Assembly (NCBI GenBank): GCA_018241985.1
Contig: JAFECV010000108.1
Coordinates: 1-7,159 of the forward strand
From: Pseudomonadota bacterium
GTDB taxonomy: Bacteria; Pseudomonadota; Gammaproteobacteria; Burkholderiales; Burkholderiaceae_C
Length of the DNA stretch: 7,159 nucleotides
Direction of reading: 5' to 3'
The first letter of the stretch is position 1. Each line of letters starts with the position of its first letter. The notes below the pieces were generated by a model. That model worked only from the letters and a program-made list of their open reading frames with translations, made no database searches and was not told where the DNA came from. This document shows positions 1 through 6,622 of the stretch, piece after piece. The position numbers were made by a program, and so were the translations under genes.

Positions 1-1095
1 ATGCTGTGGGATGTGTTCTGCAAGGTCGTCGACAACTTCGGCGACATCGGCGTGTGCTGGCGCCTCGCCGCCGACCTCGCTGCGCGCGGCGAGCAGGTGC
101 GGCTCTGGGTCGACGACGCGTCGGCGCTGGCCTGGATGGCGCCGGAAGGCAGCGCGGGCGTCACGGTGCTGCCCTGGGCGCAGGCGGCGCATCCCGTGGG
201 CCTGCCGCCGCCCGACGTGCTGGTGGAAGCGTTCGGCTGCCCGATTGCTCCTGAATACATAGCGCACTGCACAGATTCCAAGCTGACTGCAGCCCGAAAA
301 CGCCTCTGGATCAACCTCGAATACCTGTCCGCCGAGCCGTTCGCCGAGCGCAGCCATGGCCTGCCGTCGCCGGTGCTGGGCGCGCCCGGCCTCGCCAAGT
401 TCTTCTTCTACCCGGGCTTCACCGAGCGCACCGGCGGGCTGCTGCGCGAGCCTGACCTGCCGGCGCGCCAGCGCGGGTTCGACCGCGCGGCGTGGCTGGC
501 GCGCTTCGGTATTCCGGCTGCCGGAGATCGGCTGATCTCGCTGTTCTGCTACGAGCCGCCGGCCCTGCCCGCGCTGCTGCGCCAGCTTGCCGGCGGGCCT
601 GCGCGCGCGCGCCTGCTGGTCACCGCCGGCCGCGCGAGCGCCGCTTGCCTGGCCGCGCTGGCACGGCTGGATGCGGACGCGCCCGAATGGAACGACCGCG
701 GCATGCTCGCCGTTCACTTCCTGCCGACGCTGACGCAGCGCGACTACGACCATCTGCTGTGGGCCTGCGAGCTGAACTTCGTGCGCGGCGAGGATTCGCT
801 GGTGCGCGCGCTCTGGGCCGGCAAGCCGTTCGTCTGGCAGATCTATCCGCAGCAGGACGGCGCGCATTTCCGCAAGCTCGGCGCGTTCCTGGACTGGCTG
901 GCTGCGCCGGCCAGCTGGCGCAGCTTTCATCTGGCGTGGAACGGTGCGGCTGAGGGCGGCGGACTGCCCGCGCTGGACGCGCAGGACTGGGCCAGTGCCG
1001 GGCAGACCGCGCAGGCCGCGCGGGCGCGGCTGCTGGCACAGCCCGATCTGACGACCCGGCAGCTGCGCTTCGTGCGCGAGAAAGTTAGAATGTAG
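1..1095 (+). CDS. earP: EF-P arginine rhamnosyltransferase EarP
   Basis: This enzyme transfers rhamnose from dTDP-L-rhamnose to the tip arginine of elongation factor P in the cytoplasm, activating EF-P for polyproline synthesis. The 364-residue protein opens with the family's N-terminal signature: WDVFCKVVDNFGDIG, with Asp11 and Asp15 in the places of the catalytic aspartates known for this family. The C-terminal half has the RGEDSLVRALWAGKPFVW block (residues 262-279), which contacts the nucleotide sugar in characterised homologues. The length is near the usual 370-380 residues. The ATG at base 1 gives the M-x-WD start I expect, so the gene is probably complete, but its ribosome binding site lies outside the window. 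efp follows 148 bases downstream, the classic pairing. A PPPD stretch (residues 69-72) could make EarP's own translation EF-P dependent. Bases 241-300 are markedly AT-richer than the flanking sequence. The assignment is firm; the detailed residue roles are recalled from other species. Confidence 0.95.
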   Translation: MLWDVFCKVVDNFGDIGVCWRLAADLAARGEQVRLWVDDASALAWMAPEGSAGVTVLPWAQAAHPVGLPPPDVLVEAFGCPIAPEYIAHCTDSKLTAARKRLWINLEYLSAEPFAERSHGLPSPVLGAPGLAKFFFYPGFTERTGGLLREPDLPARQRGFDRAAWLARFGIPAAGDRLISLFCYEPPALPALLRQLAGGPARARLLVTAGRASAACLAALARLDADAPEWNDRGMLAVHFLPTLTQRDYDHLLWACELNFVRGEDSLVRALWAGKPFVWQIYPQQDGAHFRKLGAFLDWLAAPASWRSFHLAWNGAAEGGGLPALDAQDWASAGQTAQAARARLLAQPDLTTRQLRFVREKVRM

Positions 1096-1109
1096 GGCTC
1101 GCTGGAATG

Positions 1110-1127
1110 CGGCGGGGAATGCCGCCG
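1110..1127. other. GC hairpin in the earP-efp spacer
   Basis: A perfect six-base-pair stem, CGGCGG (1110-1115) with CCGCCG (1122-1127), encloses a six-base GGAATG loop 15 bases after the earP stop. No T-run follows, so it is not a standard intrinsic terminator. It could be a processing or pausing hairpin between earP and efp, letting efp reach higher levels than earP. In GC-rich DNA such stems also arise by chance. The rest of the 148-base spacer shows no convincing sigma70 promoter. Confidence 0.3.
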
Positions 1128-1243
1128 ATGTGGCCCACCCTGGTTTGCCGTGTGCCTTCGCACCCGCTACCCGCCCCTTGCGGTGACTTTCCGCCCAGCG
1201 CCCACTCTGCAACCGACCCAGTTTCCAAAGACCGCCTGAACCC

Positions 1244-1798
1244 ATGAAAATCGCTCAAGAAATCCGCGCCGGCAACGTGATCATGCAGGGCAAGGACCCG
1301 ATGGTCGTGCTCAAGACCGAATACAGCCGCGGCGGCCGCAACTCGGCCACCGTGCGCATGAAGCTCAAGAGCCTGCTGAACAACTTCAACACCGAAGTCG
1401 TGTTCAAGGCCGACGACAAGATGGACCAGATCGTGCTCGACAAGAAGGACTGCACCTACTCGTACTTCGCCGAGCCGATGTACGTCTGCATGGACGCCGA
1501 ATACAACCAGTACGAGGTCGAAGCCGAGAACATGGGCGACACGCTGAACTACCTCGAAGACGGCATGCCGCTCGAAGTCGTGTTCTACGAGGGCAAGGCG
1601 ATCTCGGTCGAACTGCCGACCAGCGTCGAGCGCGAAATCACCTGGACCGAGCCGGCCGTCAAGGGCGACACCTCGGGCAAGGTGCTCAAACCCGCGAAGA
1701 TCGCGACCGGCTTCGAGGTCGGCGTGCCGATCTTCGTCGCGCAGGGCGACCGCATCGAGATCGACACCCGTACCGGGGAATACCGGCGCCGCGTCTGA
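1244..1798 (+). CDS. efp: Elongation factor P (Arg32, rhamnosylation type)
   Basis: EF-P binds between the ribosomal P and E sites and promotes peptide bond formation when ribosomes stall at consecutive prolines. The 184-residue length is typical. The N-terminal KOW-like domain spans about residues 1-65 and is followed by two OB-fold domains. The tip loop reads YSRGGRNSA, placing arginine at position 32. This is the residue modified by EarP, not the lysine that EpmA lysylates in E. coli. The C-terminal domain carries the full family signature at residues 149-168, from KPAKIATG to VPIFVAQG. The ATG at 1244 gives the canonical [11 protein letters not shown] start, but no strong Shine-Dalgarno sequence precedes it. 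A strong terminator lies 19 bases after the stop, so earP-efp appears to be a closed transcription unit. Identification is essentially certain. Confidence 0.98.
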   Translation: MKIAQEIRAGNVIMQGKDPMVVLKTEYSRGGRNSATVRMKLKSLLNNFNTEVVFKADDKMDQIVLDKKDCTYSYFAEPMYVCMDAEYNQYEVEAENMGDTLNYLEDGMPLEVVFYEGKAISVELPTSVEREITWTEPAVKGDTSGKVLKPAKIATGFEVGVPIFVAQGDRIEIDTRTGEYRRRV

Positions 1799-1817
1799 AC
1801 GCTCGCCGCCGTGAACG

Positions 1818-1840
1818 AAGGCCCCTTTCGGGGCCTTTTT
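1818..1840 (+). terminator. Rho-independent terminator after efp
   Basis: An eight-base-pair stem, AAGGCCCC (1818-1825) with GGGGCCTT (1830-1837), closes a TTTC tetraloop and runs into a T-tract (1836-1840). This is a textbook intrinsic terminator starting 19 bases past the efp stop. It isolates efp from the LOG-family gene. The A residues at the left foot are too few to suggest efficient termination in the opposite direction. Confidence 0.9.
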
Positions 1841-1865
1841 CGCATCTGCTCGTTCGCCGCATGGC

Positions 1866-1888
1866 TGGCGCCGAGCCCGCCGGCGCCA
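1866..1888. repeat. Inverted repeat upstream of the LOG-family gene
   Basis: TGGCGCC (1866-1872) is repeated in inverted form as GGCGCCA (1882-1888) with nine bases between. It sits between the efp terminator and the ATG at 1911, so it falls in the promoter or 5' leader of the next gene. It could be an operator or a leader hairpin. Each arm is itself built around the palindrome GGCGCC, which is common in GC-rich genomes, so chance is a real possibility. Confidence 0.3.
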
Positions 1889-1910
1889 ATCCGGCAGACA
1901 ATCGCAGCCC

Positions 1911-2774
1911 ATGGACGACACCCCACAGAAACTGAACGAGCGCCGGCTCGCCGACGCCTGGGTCGAACTGCAGCACACGGCCGAGGCCACGCCGCCGCCG
2001 CCCGATGCGACGCTCCTCGCATTCGCCGACCCCGAATTCCTGATGCGGCGCGAGACCCGCGGCATCCGCTTCGAGCTCGAGCTGCTCAAGCCGGACCTCG
2101 AGCAGCAGGCGCAGGGCATAGAAAACACCGTGGTGATCTACGGAAGCGCCCGCGTGATCGAGCCGCAGGCCGCCGAGGCCGCGCTGGCGCAGGCGCGCGC
2201 CGACGGCAATGCGCGCGCGATCGCGGTCGCCGAGCGCCAGCTGCGCAACTCGCACTATTACGAGCAGGCGCGGCTGGTCGCGCGGCTGGTCGCCGGCTAC
2301 GGCGCGCAAAGGCCGCACGAGGAACGGCTGTTCATCTGCACCGGCGGCGGACCCGGCATCATGGAGGCGGCGAACCGCGGCGCGCACGAGATGGGCGCGC
2401 GCAGCGTCGGCCTGAACATCGCGCTGCCGCACGAGCAGCATTCGAACCCCTACGTGACGCCGTCGCTGTGCTTCACGTTCCACTACTTCGCGCTGCGCAA
2501 GATGCACTTCATGATGCGCGCGAAGGCGCTGGTGGTGTTTCCCGGCGGGTTCGGCACGCTCGACGAGCTGTTCGAGGTGATCACGCTGGTGCAGACGAAG
2601 AAGGCCAAGCCGGTGCCGATCATCCTGTTCGGATCGGACTACTGGAAGCGGCTGTGCAACTTCCAGATGCTGGTCGAGGAAGGCGCGATCTCGCCCGAGG
2701 ACCTGAACCTGTTCACCTTCGTCGACGACCCGCAGGCCGCGTGGGAGACGATCCGCGCGTTCTACAAGCTCTGA
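1911..2774 (+). CDS. LOG-family (TIGR00730-type) Rossmann-fold protein
   Basis: This belongs to the LOG/YgdH-type superfamily. Plant members release cytokinin base from its ribotide, and bacterial relatives such as PpnN cleave purine or pyrimidine nucleotides to base plus ribose 5-phosphate. The older label 'lysine decarboxylase' comes from a misread motif. Visible motifs in the 287 residues are YGSAR (77-81, first beta strand and phosphate-binding turn), GGGPGIMEAANRG (145-157) and PGGFGTLDELFEV (211-223), the family's PGGxGTxxE signature. Two parts exceed the minimal LOG fold: about 70 residues before YGSAR, and a charged, probably helical insert at about residues 85-115. The N-terminal part contains PPPPD (28-32), a potential EF-P-dependent stall site. 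The ATG at 1911 has only a weak ribosome binding site. The fold is secure; the natural substrate cannot be read from sequence. Confidence 0.9.
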   Translation: MDDTPQKLNERRLADAWVELQHTAEATPPPPDATLLAFADPEFLMRRETRGIRFELELLKPDLEQQAQGIENTVVIYGSARVIEPQAAEAALAQARADGNARAIAVAERQLRNSHYYEQARLVARLVAGYGAQRPHEERLFICTGGGPGIMEAANRGAHEMGARSVGLNIALPHEQHSNPYVTPSLCFTFHYFALRKMHFMMRAKALVVFPGGFGTLDELFEVITLVQTKKAKPVPIILFGSDYWKRLCNFQMLVEEGAISPEDLNLFTFVDDPQAAWETIRAFYKL

Positions 2775-2778
2775 ACCG

Positions 2779-2812
2779 GCCCCGCGGGCACGGGGCATGC
2801 CGCGGCAGCGGC
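2779..2812 (+). terminator. Weak GC hairpins after the LOG-family gene
   Basis: Two adjacent stem-loops begin four bases after the stop. The first is GCCCCG (2779-2784) with CGGGGC (2791-2796). The second is GCCGC (2799-2803) with GCGGC (2808-2812) around a GGCA loop. The nearest T-run (2821-2825) is nine bases beyond the second stem, too far for a standard intrinsic terminator. They may attenuate read-through into the tryptophanase gene or protect the 3' end. Confidence 0.35.
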
Positions 2813-2819
2813 TTCGGGA

Positions 2820-2903
2820 ATTTTTCGTCGGTGTCCGAAAAAACCGACACCATGGGATTTTTCGCGGTGCTAATTTCGCGCCACCCTGCGAAGAACCCCA
2901 TGG
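2820..2903 (+). promoter_or_regulatory. Structured leader upstream of the tryptophanase gene
   Basis: The main element is an inverted repeat of 18 positions. The left arm, CCATGGGATTTTTCGCGG (2850-2867), pairs with the right arm (2886-2903): by hand there are 15 Watson-Crick pairs, two G-U pairs and one A-C mismatch, with an 18-base loop. The right arm ends on the first two bases of the GGAG Shine-Dalgarno sequence (2902-2905). Upstream, CGAAAAA (2836-2842) can pair either with TTTTTCG at 2821-2827 or with TTTTTCG at 2858-2864; the second pairing would break the large hairpin. GGTGTC (2830-2835) can also pair with GACACC (2846-2851), which overlaps the foot of the hairpin. Mutually exclusive pairings next to a ribosome binding site are the layout of a switch or attenuator. 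The same dyad could instead be a DNA operator. I do not recognise it as any named riboswitch. Confidence 0.45.
2868..2876 (+). promoter_or_regulatory. Possible extended -10 promoter element
   Basis: TGCTAATTT fits an extended -10 (TG, one base, then TAATTT) and is among the few AT-rich stretches in the intergenic region. It lies at the centre of the 2850-2903 inverted repeat. No good -35 hexamer is found 16-18 bases upstream, though extended -10 promoters can do without one. If active, transcription would start near 2882-2884, giving a leader of about 30 bases that excludes the left arm of the dyad. The call is tentative. Confidence 0.3.
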
Positions 2904-2905
2904 AG
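2902..2905 (+). promoter_or_regulatory. Shine-Dalgarno that sets the tryptophanase start
   Basis: GGAG lies five bases before the ATG at 2911. It decides this start over an in-frame ATG at 2797, whose extra 38 codons read through the leader and have no family similarity. Its first two bases are the last bases of the right arm of the upstream inverted repeat, so a folded hairpin would partly mask it. Confidence 0.75.
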
Positions 2906-2910
2906 CCGAT

Positions 2911-4281
2911 ATGCCCAAGACCCTGATCGAACCGTTCCGCATCAAGAGCGTGGAACCGATCCGCATGACGACCCGCGCCGAGCGCGAACGCTGCCTGGAA
3001 GAGGCCAGGCTCAATGTCTTCAAGCTGCGCGCGGAAGACGTGCTGATCGACTGGCTGACCGATTCGGGCACCGGCGCGATGTCGAGCCGCCAATGGGGCG
3101 CGATCATGGAGGGCGACGAAAGCTACGCCGGCGCCCGCAGCTTCTACCGGCTCGAGAAGGTGATCCAGGACCTCACCGGCATGCGGCATTTCGTGCCCAC
3201 GCACCAGGGCCGCGCCGCCGAGAAGGTGCTGTTCACCGCCGTGTGCAAGAAGGGCGATCTCGTGCCCAGCAACTGCCACTTCGACACCACCCGCGCCAAC
3301 CTCGAATACCTGGGCGTCGAAGCGGTGGACCGGGTCATCGCCGAGGGTCTGCAGCCGGCGTTGGTGCATCCGTTCAAGGGCAACATCGACCTGGCGCGCG
3401 TAGAAGCCCTGCTGCGCAAGGAAGGCCATCGCATCCCGTTCGGCATGCTCACCGTCACGAACAACACCGGCGGCGGCCAGCCGGTCGCGATGGCGAACAT
3501 CCGCGCCTACGCGGCGCTGCTGAAAAAACACGGCAAGCCCTTCATCATGGACGTGTGCCGCTTCGCGGAAAACGCGATGTTCATCAAGATGCGCGAGCCG
3601 GGCTACGAGAACACGCCGATCCGCGACATCGCGCGCGAGATGTTCTCGTACGCCGATGGCGCGACCATGAGCGCGAAGAAGGACGGCATGGTCAACATCG
3701 GCGGCTTCATCGTGCTGCGCAGCGACGAGTGGCTCGACGCGGTGCGCAACGACCTGATCATGATGGAAGGGTTCCCGACCTACGGCGGCATGGCGGGGCG
3801 CGACCTCGAAGCGCTGGCCGTGGGGCTGGAAGAAGGCATCGACGAAGACTATCTGCGCTATCGCCTGCGCACCGCCGAATACCTCGGCGAACGGCTGGAG
3901 GCGAACGGCGTCGGCTTCGTCAAGCCGACCGGCGGTCACGCGGTGTACATCGATGCGCGCTCCGTGCTGCCCGACATGCCGATCGCGCACTACCCCGCCT
4001 GGGCCCTGTGCAATGCGCTGTACCTCGAAGGCGGCATCCGCGGCGTCGAGGTCGGCTCGGTCATGTTCGGCCGGCGGCTGGACGACGGCACCGAGACCTA
4101 CCACGCGATGGAACTGGTGCGGCTGGCGTTCCCGCGCCGCATGTACACGCAGTCGCACTTCGACTATGCGGCCGAGGTGATCGCCGAAGTCAAGCAGAAG
4201 GCGGGGCAGATCCGCGGCGTGAAGATCGCGAGGCAGCCCCGGTTCCTGCGCCACTTCACCAGCGAATTCGACTGGGTGTAG
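2911..4281 (+). CDS. tnaA: Tryptophanase-type beta-eliminating lyase
   Basis: This is a PLP-dependent lyase of the tryptophanase/tyrosine phenol-lyase family, predicted to split tryptophan into indole, pyruvate and ammonia. The 456-residue length equals that of Citrobacter tyrosine phenol-lyase as I recall it. Expected active-site residues are present: Tyr72, Arg101 in PTHQGR, Asp214 (pyridine nitrogen) and Arg217 in MDVCRFAEN, and the Schiff-base lysine, probably Lys257, in MSAKKDGM. Much of the chain reads like tyrosine phenol-lyase (EPFRIKSVE, MFSYADG, VNIGGF, GGMAGRD). Yet at positions that differ between the two enzymes it has tryptophanase residues: Asp125 (Thr124 in the phenol-lyase), Val381 (Arg381) and His448 in LRHFT (Phe448). 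I therefore favour tryptophanase, with moderate certainty on substrate. No TnaC-like leader peptide or tnaB permease is seen. It converges on the phhA-hpd operon, consistent with aromatic amino acid breakdown. Family membership is certain. Confidence 0.92.
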   Translation: MPKTLIEPFRIKSVEPIRMTTRAERERCLEEARLNVFKLRAEDVLIDWLTDSGTGAMSSRQWGAIMEGDESYAGARSFYRLEKVIQDLTGMRHFVPTHQGRAAEKVLFTAVCKKGDLVPSNCHFDTTRANLEYLGVEAVDRVIAEGLQPALVHPFKGNIDLARVEALLRKEGHRIPFGMLTVTNNTGGGQPVAMANIRAYAALLKKHGKPFIMDVCRFAENAMFIKMREPGYENTPIRDIAREMFSYADGATMSAKKDGMVNIGGFIVLRSDEWLDAVRNDLIMMEGFPTYGGMAGRDLEALAVGLEEGIDEDYLRYRLRTAEYLGERLEANGVGFVKPTGGHAVYIDARSVLPDMPIAHYPAWALCNALYLEGGIRGVEVGSVMFGRRLDDGTETYHAMELVRLAFPRRMYTQSHFDYAAEVIAEVKQKAGQIRGVKIARQPRFLRHFTSEFDWV

Positions 4282-4322
4282 GACCACCCCCAGTCTTCGC
4301 GCACTGCGTGTCGCTCCGCCAA

Positions 4323-4404
4323 CCCCCCTTGCAGGGGGCGCACCCAGCGGCCTGGCCAAGCCAGCTCCGCGGGTGCCCGCGAACGGCCTGCTCCGCGGCC
4401 TTTT
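4323..4404. repeat. Extragenic stem-loop block (REP-like)
   Basis: The 172-base gap between convergent genes carries a run of hairpins: CCCCCT (4324-4329) with AGGGGG (4333-4338), the branched stem at 4340-4376, and GGCC (4385-4388) with GGCC (4397-4400) followed by TTTT. The string of short inverted repeats and the phrase CTGCTCCGCGGCCTTTT resemble extragenic sequences I remember recurring in Comamonadaceae genomes. That is recollection, not a search. Placement between converging genes fits either a dispersed repeat or a termination zone. Confidence 0.4.
4340..4376. terminator. Large stem-loop between the convergent genes
   Basis: GCACCC (4340-4345) pairs with GGGTGC (4371-4376), then GCGG (4347-4350) with CCGC (4367-4370), then CTGGC (4352-4356) with GCCAG (4360-4364) around a CAA loop. 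This gives 15 pairs with one bulged A and a small internal loop. It would be very stable in transcripts from either strand. It lacks an adjacent T-run on both sides, so it may stop or stabilise transcripts of both genes by other means, for example with Rho or by blocking 3' exonucleases. Confidence 0.4.
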
Positions 4405-4453
4405 GCTCCTTTGGGTTTCGTGCGTTGCCGGTAGTGCACGGTGCCGTGAACAG

Positions 4454-5353
4454 CTAAGCTGCCCGCCCCGCCTCGCGCTTCTGCGCGTGGTAGCGTCCGG
4501 TGCCGCGCGAGATCACACGATCGTTTGGCACGATGTCGCCGGGCTGGTAGTCGTCGGCCTTGACCACCCGCTGGTAGTACGGGTCGAAGTCGATCTGCGC
4601 CAGCGCCAGCAGGTCGTCCAGCTTGTCGACGACGAAATAGGTCTCCTGAAAGTCGTCGATGCGGTAGAGCGTGCGCATCACCCGTTCCAGTTCGAAGCCG
4701 ATGCGGTTCGGCGACGCGTCCTCGATCGAAAACCGGGTCTCGGTTGCCGAGGACACGATGCCCGCGCCGTAGATGCGCAGCCCCTCGCTCTGGCGCACCA
4801 GCCCGAATTCGACCGTGTACCAGTAGACGCGCGCCAGCTTCTCGAGCACGCCCAGCCCCTTCGCGCGCAGGCCGCCCTTGCCGTACGCCTCGATGAACTC
4901 GGCGATCACCGGGTTCGCCAGCATCGGGGCGTGGCCGAACACGTCGTGAAAGACGTCCGGCTCCTCCAGGTAGTCGAGTTCATCGGGCTTGCGGATGAAC
5001 TGGCCCGCGGGGAAACGCCGGTTCGCCAGGTGCTCGAAGAACACGTCGTCCGGCACCAAGCCCGGCACCGCGACGATCTGCCAGCCGGTGCGCTTCATCA
5101 GGATGTCGGAGAGCTGCTCGAAGTTCGGAATCCGGTCCGGCGTGATCGGCAACTCGTTCATGCCGCGGACGAATTCGTCGCAGGCGCGCCCGGGCAGCAG
5201 CCGGCGCTGGCGCTCGAACAGCGTCTTCCAGACCGCGTGCTCCTCGGCGGTGTAGTGGGACCAGCCCTGGTCGATCGTCCAGTCCGGCCGCTCCGGCTGG
5301 TACGAGCCGGTGGCGAGGCCGTGCTTCGCGGACGCGTTGTGTTGAGGTTGCAT
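4454..5353 (-). CDS. phhA: Phenylalanine 4-monooxygenase
   Basis: This enzyme hydroxylates phenylalanine to tyrosine using oxygen, non-heme iron and a tetrahydropterin. The 299-residue product is a compact bacterial aromatic amino acid hydroxylase without the regulatory domain of animal enzymes. The iron-binding facial triad is visible: His136 and His141 in EEPDVFHDVFGHAP, and Glu182 in YWYTVEFGL. The ATG at 5353 is chosen because GGGGAG (5367-5362) lies eight bases upstream; a GTG at 5362, in frame and three codons earlier, overlaps that Shine-Dalgarno sequence and is less likely. It follows hpd on the same strand after 61 bases, so the two are probably cotranscribed with hpd first. The pterin recycling enzyme PhhB, often next to phhA in pseudomonads, is absent here. 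Function is well supported. Confidence 0.95.
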   Translation of the reverse strand: MQPQHNASAKHGLATGSYQPERPDWTIDQGWSHYTAEEHAVWKTLFERQRRLLPGRACDEFVRGMNELPITPDRIPNFEQLSDILMKRTGWQIVAVPGLVPDDVFFEHLANRRFPAGQFIRKPDELDYLEEPDVFHDVFGHAPMLANPVIAEFIEAYGKGGLRAKGLGVLEKLARVYWYTVEFGLVRQSEGLRIYGAGIVSSATETRFSIEDASPNRIGFELERVMRTLYRIDDFQETYFVVDKLDDLLALAQIDFDPYYQRVVKADDYQPGDIVPNDRVISRGTGRYHAQKREAGRAA

Positions 5354-5361
5354 CGGTCGCA

Positions 5362-5367
5362 CTCCCC
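5362..5367 (-). promoter_or_regulatory. Shine-Dalgarno that sets the phhA start
   Basis: On the minus strand GGGGAG is followed by eight bases and then the ATG at 5353. The competing GTG at 5362 uses the last G of this motif, leaving no spacing, so the ATG is preferred. Confidence 0.6.
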
Positions 5368-5382
5368 GTTTCGATCCATCGC

Positions 5383-5400
5383 CGCGCCCTGCCCGGCGCG
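5383..5400. other. GC hairpin in the hpd-phhA gap
   Basis: CGCGCC (5383-5388) pairs with GGCGCG (5395-5400) across a six-base loop, in the 61-base gap between hpd and phhA. There is no T-run, so it should not end transcription. It might adjust the ratio of the two proteins by processing or partial pausing, or be a chance product of high GC. Confidence 0.25.
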
Positions 5401-5414
5401 CGGACGGCCCCGGA

Positions 5415-6491
<1,077 letters not shown>

Positions 6492-6622
6492 CTTTCAGTC
6501 TCCTGGCGCCGGTCGGCGGCAATGGGTAGCGGCGATGGATGCCGGGTCGGCAGTCGCCTAGCTTAACTCTGAGCGCGCGCCCGCACGAAGAACGGTGTTG
6601 ATGGGACGGTACATGGCGCGGT

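Noticed and set aside
1..3. Possibility that earP is truncated at the left edge
   Set aside because: The first residues match the normal EarP start (M-x-WD followed by the VVDNFGDIG motif), so the gene is probably whole. Upstream sequence would be needed to be certain.
2797..2910. N-terminal extension of the tryptophanase gene to the ATG at 2797
   Set aside because: The extra 38 residues match no family sequence, have no ribosome binding site, and read through the structured leader. GGAG before the ATG at 2911 gives the expected N-terminus.
2852..2926. A 24-codon open frame (MGFFAVLISRH...) overlapping the start of the tryptophanase gene, considered as a TnaC-like leader peptide
   Set aside because: It has no Shine-Dalgarno sequence and no Trp or Tyr codons, and its start is the left arm of the inverted repeat. 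A similar peptide appears on the other strand simply because the DNA is an inverted repeat.
1686..4359. Long open frames on the minus strand opposite efp, the LOG-family gene and the tryptophanase gene
   Set aside because: They are Arg/His/Ala-rich with no recognisable motifs, and lie antisense to clearly conserved genes. This is the usual high-GC shadow effect.
6492..6622. Promoter candidate for hpd around TTAAGCT (minus strand, near 6560)
   Set aside because: The -10 match is poor and no -35 lies at proper spacing. A promoter is expected here, but I cannot place it.
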